Shown in pieces: positions 8,081 to 14,636 of a stretch of 64,000 nt of DNA. Position 1 is the first letter of the stretch, and each line of letters begins with the position of its first letter. Location: assembly GCA_046347635.1 (NCBI GenBank), contig JAXMFT010000013.1:70456-134455 (forward strand), given 5' to 3'. Origin of the DNA: JAGVSZ01 sp019137045. GTDB lineage: Bacteria; Pseudomonadota; Gammaproteobacteria; Burkholderiales; SG8-39. The notes below the pieces were generated by a model. That model ran no database searches. It was given only the letters and a program-made list of their open reading frames with translations, and was not told the DNA's origin. The translations under genes were made by a program, and so were the position numbers.

Positions 8081-9577
8081 TCAGCCGCCGACCAGCTTGC
8101 GCACCGCGAACTTCTGCACCTTCCCGAGCGCGCTCTTCGGCAGCGCGTCGACGAAGGCGACGCGGCGCGGCTGCTTGTAGCGCGCGAGCCGCCCTTCGAA
8201 GAGCCGCATCACCGCGCGCTCGTCGAGCGCCGCGCCGGGACGCCGCGCGACCACTGCGACCACCGCCTCGCCCCAGGCCGGATCGGGAACGCCGACCACC
8301 GCCGCCTCCAGCACGTCCGGGCAGTCGGCGAGAATGTTCTCCAACTCGGCGGGGTAAACGTTCTCGCCGCCGGAGATGATCATGTCCTTCGACCGCCCGA
8401 CGACCCAGTAGTAGCCCTCCGCGTCCACGCGCGCGAGGTCGCCGGAGCGGAACCAGCCGTCGCGGAACGCGGGGTGGTCGGGTTCCTGCCAGTAGCCCGA
8501 CATCAGGTTGGGCGCGCGCACCCAGATCTCGCCCACCTCGCCCGGCGCCGCGTCGCGCCCCTGCGCGTCGACGAGCCGGATCTCCGCGTGCATCGCCGGC
8601 TTGCCGGCCGCGCCGACCTTGCGCAGCGCATCCTCCGCGCGCAGGTACATCGACACCGGGCCGGTCTCGGTCGCGCCGTACACCTGCCCCACCGGCACGC
8701 CGCGCGCGTGGAACGGCGCGAACAGCGACGCGGGCACCGTGGAGGAGCCGGTATTCATCTCGCGCAGGCTGGACAGATCGGTGGCCGCCCAGTCCGGGTG
8801 CGCGGTGACCGCCTTCATCGTCGCCGGGACGAGGAGCGAGTGCGTCGGCCGGCGCGTCGCGACGTCGCGCAGCCAGAGACCGGGGTCGAAGCGCGCGTGC
8901 AGCGTGACGGTCGCGCCGGCATGCAGCGCAGGCAGGGTCTGGATGCACAGCCCGCCCACGTGGAACAGCGGCAGCACCGTCAACACGTGGTCGCGGCTCG
9001 TGAAGTCCTGGTAGAGCGTCGCGTTCACGATGTTCCAGAGCAGCGCCGACTGCGTGTGCACCGCACCCTTCGGCCTGCCGGTGGTGCCGGAGGTGTAGAC
9101 GATCAGCACCGGGTCGGCGTCGGTCCCCGCGAGCACCGGCTCGGGTCCGTCCGGCGGCGCGCCTTCCCAGTCGAACCAGCCGGCCGGCGCGCCGCGCAGC
9201 GCGACGAGCCGCAGCTGCGGCAGCCGCGCGCGCATGGCGCCGGCCGATTCGTAGAAGTCGGGCTCCGCCGCGAGCAGGGCGGCCCCGGCGTGCGCGAGGA
9301 TGTCCTCGTGCTCGGGCCGCGCGAGGCGGAAGTTGAGCGGCACGAAGATCGCGCCCAGCCGCGCGCAGGCGAACAGCAGCACGAGCAGCTCGGGGTGGTT
9401 GTAGCCGAGGTACGCGAGGCGGTCGCCGCGACCGAGACCGAGGCGCGCGAGCCGCAGCGTCGCGGCCTCCACGCGCTGCCACAGCGCGGCCCAGGTGAGG
9501 TCCTCGCCGCCGAAGTGCACGGCGACGCCGGAGGGCCGGAGGCCGGCCCAGTGCGCGACGATGCGCGAGAGGTTCAT
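8081..9577 (-). CDS. AMP-forming acyl-CoA synthetase
   Basis: The 498-residue protein has all core motifs of the ANL superfamily: the phosphate loop YTSGTTGRPKG (161-171), GATET around residue 300, the hinge region YYWVVGRSKDMIISGGENVYP and the C-terminal lysine in LPKSALGKVQKF. It activates a carboxylic acid with ATP and joins it to CoA. Closest types are medium- or long-chain fatty acid and aromatic acid CoA ligases; the exact acid cannot be read. It lies on the same strand as the aromatic-CoA cluster at 10.2-17 kb but is separated by a plus-strand methyltransferase gene, so a supply role for that pathway is only a possibility. Confidence 0.93.
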   Translation of the reverse strand: MNLSRIVAHWAGLRPSGVAVHFGGEDLTWAALWQRVEAATLRLARLGLGRGDRLAYLGYNHPELLVLLFACARLGAIFVPLNFRLARPEHEDILAHAGAALLAAEPDFYESAGAMRARLPQLRLVALRGAPAGWFDWEGAPPDGPEPVLAGTDADPVLIVYTSGTTGRPKGAVHTQSALLWNIVNATLYQDFTSRDHVLTVLPLFHVGGLCIQTLPALHAGATVTLHARFDPGLWLRDVATRRPTHSLLVPATMKAVTAHPDWAATDLSSLREMNTGSSTVPASLFAPFHARGVPVGQVYGATETGPVSMYLRAEDALRKVGAAGKPAMHAEIRLVDAQGRDAAPGEVGEIWVRAPNLMSGYWQEPDHPAFRDGWFRSGDLARVDAEGYYWVVGRSKDMIISGGENVYPAELENILADCPDVLEAAVVGVPDPAWGEAVVAVVARRPGAALDERAVMRLFEGRLARYKQPRRVAFVDALPKSALGKVQKFAVRKLVGG

Positions 9578-9629
9578 GGCCGCAATTGAACCATCGGGCG
9601 GCGAAGCCCGCTATGCTGCCGGATCAAAC

Positions 9630-10277
9630 ATGGACGAGCGCCTCCACTCCCCGTCCGCCGAGCGCAACCGCGCCCCGATCGTCGCGGTGCTGCGCGATGT
9701 CCTGCCCGCGCGCGGCACCGTCCTCGAGCTCGCGAGCGGAACCGGCGAGCACGTCGTCCACTTCGCGGCCGAGTTCCCCGGCCTCGCCTTCCAGCCGAGC
9801 GATCCCGATCCCGCGGCGCGCGCGAGCGTCGCGGCGTGGACCGCCGCCACCGGCGCGGCGAACGTGCGCGCGCCGCTCGCGCTCGACGTCGCGGCGCCGG
9901 GCTGGGAGGGCGACCCGGGCATCCCGCGCCCGGCCGCGGCAATTCTGTGCATCAACATGGTCCACATCTCCCCGTGGGCGGCGACGCTCGGGCTGCTGCG
10001 CGGCGCGGCGGCGCTACTGGCCGCGGGCGCCCCGCTCTATCTCTATGGCGCGTACAGGCGCGGCGGGCGCCACACCGCGCCGAGCAACGTGGCGTTCGAC
10101 GCCAGCCTGCGGCGGCAGAACGCCGCGTGGGGCGTGCGCGATCTCGAGGCGGTGGTCGCGGAGGCGGAGGCGCGCGGCCTCGCGCTCGCCGGGACGACCG
10201 AGATGCCGGCCAACAACCTCTCGCTCGTGTTCCGGCGCCGGGCCGGGGATCAGTCGTCGGCCTCGCCCGGCTCGTAG
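9630..10277 (+). CDS. DUF938 family SAM-dependent methyltransferase-like protein
   Basis: The 215-residue protein starts MDERLHSPSAERNRAPI, the usual N-terminus of DUF938 proteins, and has the class I SAM motif VLELASGTGEHVVHFA (about 31-46), then ILCINMVHISPW and PLYLYGAYRRGGRHT. The family is related to METTL26; its substrate is not established to my knowledge. I trimmed the start to the ATG at 9630 because the family begins there. Its 3' end overlaps the convergent acyl-CoA dehydrogenase gene by 28 bp. Confidence 0.82.
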   Translation: MDERLHSPSAERNRAPIVAVLRDVLPARGTVLELASGTGEHVVHFAAEFPGLAFQPSDPDPAARASVAAWTAATGAANVRAPLALDVAAPGWEGDPGIPRPAAAILCINMVHISPWAATLGLLRGAAALLAAGAPLYLYGAYRRGGRHTAPSNVAFDASLRRQNAAWGVRDLEAVVAEAEARGLALAGTTEMPANNLSLVFRRRAGDQSSASPGS

Positions 10278-11527
10278 AGCGCCTCGCGCCCGATGCGGTC
10301 GAGGCACAGCTCCGCCGTCCACGGCAGCATGAGCGAGCCGCAGCGGCTGTCGCGGTAGATGCGCTCGAGCGGCAGGCTCTTCAGCATCGACTGGCCGCCG
10401 CAGGTGCGGATCGCGAGCCGCGCGATGTCGTTCGCGCTCTCCATGATGGTGTAGTGCGCCGCGTAGCAGCGCAGGCGCTCGTCGCGCGAGGGGTCGATCT
10501 TCGCCTCGCCCGCCGCGCGCAGGAAGAGCGCGCGCGTCTGCTCCAGCTTGATGCGCATCTCGGCCACCGCGATCTGCTTGGTCGGGTACATGCGCCGCTT
10601 GACCGGCGCGGTGCCGGGCACCTCGCCGCGCAGGTACTGGATGGTGAAGTCGTACGCGCCCTGCGCGAGCCCCATGTACGTCGGCGAGAGGGTGGAGAAC
10701 ATGTGCGGCCAGCGGCTCGCCGCCTGGTAGTACACGCCGCGCGGCATGAGCTGCGCGTCGTCGGGCACGAACACGTCCTTGAGCAGCAGGGTGCGGGACA
10801 CCGTGCCGCGCATGCCGAGCGGGTCCCAGTCGCCGGTGATCGCGAAACCGGGCGCGTCCGCCGGCACCGCCATGTACAGGGTGTCGCGCACCGAGCGGTC
10901 GGGCCGGTCCTCGGTGCACAGGACGCCGTAGTAGTCGGCCGCGCCCGAGAGCGACGCGAAGATCTTCTTGCCGTTGAGCAGCCAGCCGCCCTCGACCTTG
11001 GCCGCGAGGGTGCCGAACGGCGCCTTGCCCGCCGCCGCCGCGGAGCCCTCCGAGAACGGCTGGGCGTAGATCTTGCCCTCCCCCGCGATGCGCGCGAAAT
11101 GCAGCGCGCGGTGCCGCTCGTGCTCCGCGCGCTGCTCGGTCGTCATGTCGAGCCCGTCGGCGAGCAGACCGCTCCAGAGCGTGGAGCAGACGTGCATGTT
11201 CCAGGTGAGCGCGGTGGCGCCGCAGTGGCGGCCGATCTCCGCGGCGACCATCGCGTAGGTGGGAAAGTCGGCGCCGAGCCCGCCGTAGCGCGTCGGCACG
11301 CAGATCTTCAGGAAGCCGGCCGCGCGCAGGTCGTCGTAGTTCTCGAACGGAAAGGTGGCCTCCCGGTCGTACTGCGCCGCGCGCGGGGCGAACTTCTCGC
11401 GCCCGAGCCTCGCCGCGGTGGCGAGCAGCTCGCGCTGCAGGTCGGTGAGCGGGTACCCCTCGCCGACGATCGGCGGCGGGACGTATCCGGCGGCGGGCGG
11501 GCGCACGGTGGAGAGCTGGGCGGACAT
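10250..11527 (-). CDS. acyl-CoA dehydrogenase-fold flavoprotein
   Basis: The 425-residue protein starts at MSAQLST, preceded by GAGGAG; an upstream ATG at 11554 has no ribosome site. It has the acyl-CoA dehydrogenase domain order: a helical N-domain with CVPTRYGGLGADFPTY, a beta domain with YAQPFSEGSAAAAG and GGWLLNGKKIFASLSGAADY, and a C-terminal helical domain with IRTCGGQSMLKSLPLERIYRD. This fold also serves class D flavin monooxygenases that need a separate flavin reductase. A reductase of that type lies in the same cluster at 13481-13984, so this protein could be a dehydrogenase of an aromatic-derived CoA ester or an oxygenase component. It is the last gene of the minus-strand group. Confidence 0.85.
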   Translation of the reverse strand: MSAQLSTVRPPAAGYVPPPIVGEGYPLTDLQRELLATAARLGREKFAPRAAQYDREATFPFENYDDLRAAGFLKICVPTRYGGLGADFPTYAMVAAEIGRHCGATALTWNMHVCSTLWSGLLADGLDMTTEQRAEHERHRALHFARIAGEGKIYAQPFSEGSAAAAGKAPFGTLAAKVEGGWLLNGKKIFASLSGAADYYGVLCTEDRPDRSVRDTLYMAVPADAPGFAITGDWDPLGMRGTVSRTLLLKDVFVPDDAQLMPRGVYYQAASRWPHMFSTLSPTYMGLAQGAYDFTIQYLRGEVPGTAPVKRRMYPTKQIAVAEMRIKLEQTRALFLRAAGEAKIDPSRDERLRCYAAHYTIMESANDIARLAIRTCGGQSMLKSLPLERIYRDSRCGSLMLPWTAELCLDRIGREALYEPGEADD

Positions 11528-11543
11528 GGGGTTCTCCTCGTTG

Positions 11544-12326
11544 CTAGGCTGCAAAGTGCCGCCTCAGCCAGGCGAGCACGACTTCGTCGAACGCGGCCGG
11601 GCGCTCGAGGTTCGCGAGGTGGCCGCAGCCGGGGAGCACGCGGTACTCGGCGCCGGCGATGCGCGCGGCCATCTTCTCCATCACGGCGGGCGGGGCGTTC
11701 GCGTCGCGCTCGCCGGCGACGACGAGCGTCGGGACGCGGATTGCGCCGAGCGCGTCGCGCCGGTCGAAGCGCACCAGCGCATGCAGCGCGCTGCGGTAGG
11801 TCGCGGCCGGCACGCGCGCCATGGCCTCGGTCGCGAGCCGCACGCCCGCGGGGTCGGGGTCCGTCCCGATCATTCCGGCGACGAGCGCCGGCGCGAGCTC
11901 GGCCATCGTGCGGCCGGCGTCGAGCGGCCCGAGGCGCCGGGCGAGGAACTCGCGCTGCCAGTCGCCGTCCGCCTTTCCGAACGCGGGGCTCGTTCCCGAC
12001 AGCACGAGCCCGTCGACCGCGCCGGGGAACGCCGCCATCGCCTCCTGCGCCACCATGCCGCCCATCGAGTGCCCGATCAGCACGCGCCGCCGCGCGGGCA
12101 GCGCGTCCAGGAGCCGCCCCAGCGCGCGCGCGAGGCCGGCCATGTCGTAGGGCTCGATCGGCGCGCTCGCCCCGTAGCCGGGCGCGTCCCACGCGACCGC
12201 GAGGAATCCCGCCGCGGCGAAGGTCTCCAGCTGCGGCGCCCAGGCCGCGGCGCCGCCGCCGACGCCGTGGAGCAGCACGAGCGCGGTGTCGCCCGCGCCG
12301 CGCCGGACGCTCGCCGGAACGCTCAT
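11544..12326 (-). CDS. alpha/beta hydrolase (enol-lactonase / NicD-like)
   Basis: The 260-residue protein has an oxyanion-loop motif LLHGVGGGAAAW, the nucleophile elbow GHSMGG near residue 90, the acid region VVAGERDANAPP and the catalytic His in GCGHLANLERP. It resembles 3-oxoadipate enol-lactonase-type hydrolases. Its ATG overlaps the stop of the NicX-like gene (ATGA), so the two are translationally coupled. In the nicotinate pathway NicX is followed by the alpha/beta hydrolase NicD, an N-formylmaleamate deformylase, so a deformylase or ring-fission-product hydrolase role fits the context. This is inference from neighbourhood. Confidence 0.87.
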   Translation of the reverse strand: MSVPASVRRGAGDTALVLLHGVGGGAAAWAPQLETFAAAGFLAVAWDAPGYGASAPIEPYDMAGLARALGRLLDALPARRRVLIGHSMGGMVAQEAMAAFPGAVDGLVLSGTSPAFGKADGDWQREFLARRLGPLDAGRTMAELAPALVAGMIGTDPDPAGVRLATEAMARVPAATYRSALHALVRFDRRDALGAIRVPTLVVAGERDANAPPAVMEKMAARIAGAEYRVLPGCGHLANLERPAAFDEVVLAWLRRHFAA

Positions 12327-13369
12327 GCGAGCGGCGGCAACAGCCGCCCCGAGTCGACCACCGCCTTGCCGTCGAGCGCCACCGTGCAGTTGCGCAGCGG
12401 CAGGTCGAAGTGCCCGAGCGTGTGGCGCCCGGCCACCTCGTTCGCCCCGGTCGAGTAGAGGAAGTTGCCGGCGAACGCCCGCAGCTCCGTGCCGTTGAAG
12501 TCGCTCCGGTCGTAGAACGTCATCGCGTCCCAGCGCGCGCGCGGGTTCATGCCCCAGCCGACGTGCGAAACGGCGTACGCCTCGGCCTCGCCCCACGCGG
12601 CGTAGTACTCGCGCATCATGTCGGCGTCCGTGCCGTCGCCCGCGATCGCCTTCACGTAGTCGTCTTCGATCCGCAGCCGCACCGGCGTGCGGACGTAGCG
12701 CTTGAAGGTCAGGTTCACGTCGCCGTCGGCGAGCACGAGCGTGCCGTTGACCGAGCGCGCGGCCGGGAAGGCGAGGCAGATGCCGCCGGGCCAGTGCGCC
12801 ACGGTCCCCGGCTTCGCGGTGTAGCCCCACACGCCGCCGACGCGCGCGCCCTCGAGGCCGACCTCGAGGTCGGTCCCCGCCGCGGAGCTCACGCGCATGC
12901 GCTTCGCCGCCTTGAGCATGCGCATCGCCTCGCGCACCTTGGGCTCGAGCGCCGGGTCGGGCATGCAGCGCTCGAGGATCTCGGGGTGCTCGTTCGAGAC
13001 CATCAGCACGCGCGCGCCGCCGGCGAGGATCCCGGGCAGCTCCGCCGCGTGGAGCAGCCCCTCGACGGTCAGGTCGACGACGAGCGCGGACTGGGCGAGC
13101 GCGCTCACCGCCGGCCCGAGGCGCCCGAGCGCGTCGCTCGCGCCGGTCGAGCGCACCGGCGCCGGCGCGGCGAGGCGCGGTGTCGGCACCACGACGTGAA
13201 AGGCGCGGCAGCCGAGCCGGTGCAGGGCAAGCTCGGCGAGTTCGACGTTCACCGCGCGCGACTGCGTCTCCGACAGGATCGCGACCGCGTCGCCGGCCCG
13301 CGCGCCGCAGCGGGCGAACACCTCGCCGAAGCAGTCGATCCACTTGCCCTCGATTCTCTCGCGCAGCAT
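12323..13369 (-). CDS. NicX-like Fe(II) ring-cleavage dioxygenase (M29-type fold)
   Basis: The 348-residue protein starts MLRERIEGKWIDCFGEV and has the overall pattern of 2,5-dihydroxypyridine 5,6-dioxygenase (NicX), a member of the aminopeptidase T (M29) fold. His269 in VSHVGWGMNPRA and the His320-x-Asp322 pair in LGHFDLPLRNC fit, in spacing, the two-His/one-Asp iron site described for NicX. NicX opens a dihydroxypyridine ring to N-formylmaleamate. Here the neighbours are an alpha/beta hydrolase, a flavin reductase and an aromatic-CoA monooxygenase rather than the nic operon, so the true substrate may be a different N-containing or hydroxylated aromatic compound. An M29 peptidase is the alternative, but its usual signature is not evident. 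Confidence 0.72.
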   Translation of the reverse strand: MLRERIEGKWIDCFGEVFARCGARAGDAVAILSETQSRAVNVELAELALHRLGCRAFHVVVPTPRLAAPAPVRSTGASDALGRLGPAVSALAQSALVVDLTVEGLLHAAELPGILAGGARVLMVSNEHPEILERCMPDPALEPKVREAMRMLKAAKRMRVSSAAGTDLEVGLEGARVGGVWGYTAKPGTVAHWPGGICLAFPAARSVNGTLVLADGDVNLTFKRYVRTPVRLRIEDDYVKAIAGDGTDADMMREYYAAWGEAEAYAVSHVGWGMNPRARWDAMTFYDRSDFNGTELRAFAGNFLYSTGANEVAGRHTLGHFDLPLRNCTVALDGKAVVDSGRLLPPLA

Positions 13370-13480
13370 CGTCCTTCTCCGCTAGTTGTCGCGACGGGAG
13401 GGGGCGCCGCGCGCCGCGCGCGCGCCCGCTCGTGCTGGCCGATCCCGGGAAACGGGTGCCTCCGTCATCGCTTTCGCGCC

Positions 13481-13984
13481 CTAGGTCAGGTCGTTTCCGG
13501 CCGCGTGATAGCGGCCGGCGTAGTAGACGAGCGGCCGCCGGCGCGGATCGTGGTCGAAGCGCTCGACCTGCCCGATGAACAGCACGTGGTCGCCGCCGTT
13601 GTGGCGCGCGACCGCGCGGCACTCGAGCCGCGCGGCGCACCCGGCGAGCAGCGGCACGCCCTCGATCCCGGCGTGCACCTCCAGGTCCGCGAACCGGTTG
13701 GCCACCTGCGAGGCGAAGCGCCGCGACAGCTCGACCTGGTCCTCGGCGAGGATGTTGACCGCGAAGCGGGGCGCGCGGTCGAACGTGCCCAGGCTCGGGC
13801 TCGCGAGATTGAGCGACCACAGCACCAGCGGCGGGTCGAGCGAGAGCGACGAGAAGGAGTTGATGGTGAGCCCGATGAACGCGCCGCTCGGCGCGCGCGC
13901 GGTCACCACCGCGACGCCGGTCGGGAAGGTCCCGAGCGCCCTGCGGAACGCGCGCGTGTCGAAGCCGGCGGCGCTGCCCGCCAT
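13481..13984 (-). CDS. flavin reductase (HpaC/DIM6-NTAB type)
   Basis: The 167-residue protein matches short NAD(P)H:flavin reductases: FRRALGTFPTGVAVVTARAP at the N-terminus, FIGLTINSFSSLSLDPPLVL in the flavin-binding region and GGDHVLFIGQVERFDHDP toward the end. These enzymes supply reduced FMN or FAD to a partner monooxygenase. The likely client is the acyl-CoA-dehydrogenase-fold protein of the same strand; the large FAD monooxygenase fusion at 14593-16953 usually reduces its own flavin. It is the promoter-proximal gene of the minus-strand cluster, facing the MarR gene; a gap of about 110 bp separates it from the NicX-like gene. Confidence 0.88.
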   Translation of the reverse strand: MAGSAAGFDTRAFRRALGTFPTGVAVVTARAPSGAFIGLTINSFSSLSLDPPLVLWSLNLASPSLGTFDRAPRFAVNILAEDQVELSRRFASQVANRFADLEVHAGIEGVPLLAGCAARLECRAVARHNGGDHVLFIGQVERFDHDPRRRPLVYYAGRYHAAGNDLT

Positions 13985-14050
13985 CGGTGGCCTCCTGGCC
14001 GCTGAGCCCCGGGGTCGATGGTGCGCTCGTGCGCCCGCCCCGGTGCGGGC

Positions 14051-14069
14051 ATATTATATGAAACTTCAT
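14051..14069. promoter_or_regulatory. AT-rich divergent promoter region with inverted repeat (probable MarR operator)
   Basis: Between the flavin reductase (minus) and MarR (plus) genes there is an AT-rich island, ATATTATATG, in otherwise GC-rich DNA. It runs into a perfect inverted repeat ATGAA-AC-TTCAT at 14058-14069. MarR dimers bind such short palindromes in their own divergent promoters and leave on binding an aromatic ligand or its CoA ester. The position, 43 bp before the MarR ATG, fits autoregulation together with control of the catabolic genes. Confidence 0.55.
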
Positions 14070-14111
14070 GTGTTGCAAGCCGCGCCGCGCGCCCGGCTAG
14101 ACTGCGCCCCC

Positions 14112-14636
14112 ATGAACCGTCGCCGCTCGCCCGCCACCGCCGGCCGCGCCTTCGTGCGCGACTACCTGCCGTACCTGCTCGCCCAGGCGAACCACGCCGT
14201 CCACCAGGGGTTCGCGCCGCGGCTGCGCGCGGCCGGGCTCGCGTCGGTCGAGTGGCGCGTGCTCGCGACGCTCTCCGGCGGCCACGGGCTCACGATCGGA
14301 GAGCTGGCCGCGGAGGTGCTCGCGCAGCAGCCCACGCTCACCAAGCTCGTGCACCGCATGGCGCGGGCGGGGCTGGTGGAGCGGCGCGGCGACGACGCCG
14401 ACGGCCGGCGCACGCTCGTGTTCGAAACCGCGCGCGGGCGCGCGCTGGTCGCCCCGCTGCTCGCCGCGGCGAAGGCGCACGAGCGCACGGCGCTCGCCGC
14501 GTTCCCGGCCGCGGACGTCGCGGCGCTGAAGGCGATCCTGCGCGCGCTCGGCGCCGCCGCGCCGGCGCGCGCGGCGCGAGCGGCGGCAGGTCCTAGGCGG
14601 CCTTCGCCCCGGGCAGGTCGGGCTTCGGCGGCTTGA
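14112..14636 (+). CDS. MarR family transcriptional regulator
   Basis: The 174-residue protein has the MarR winged-helix core: VEWRVLATLSGGHGLTIGELA, then the recognition region LAQQPTLTKLVHRMARAGLVERR and the wing DDADGRRTLVFETARGRAL. MarR proteins repress catabolic genes until they bind a phenolic acid or its thioester. It is divergent from the flavin reductase/NicX cluster and convergent, with a 44-bp overlap, with the salicylyl-CoA-type monooxygenase gene, so it probably controls the island. The tail after residue 150 is Ala/Arg-rich and probably disordered. Confidence 0.9.
   Translation: MNRRRSPATAGRAFVRDYLPYLLAQANHAVHQGFAPRLRAAGLASVEWRVLATLSGGHGLTIGELAAEVLAQQPTLTKLVHRMARAGLVERRGDDADGRRTLVFETARGRALVAPLLAAAKAHERTALAAFPAADVAALKAILRALGAAAPARAARAAAGPRRPSPRAGRASAA

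Noticed and set aside
9836..14005. A 1389-codon plus-strand frame
   Set aside because: Its composition is Arg/Ala/Val/Asp with no domain pattern, and it lies antisense to five well-supported genes.
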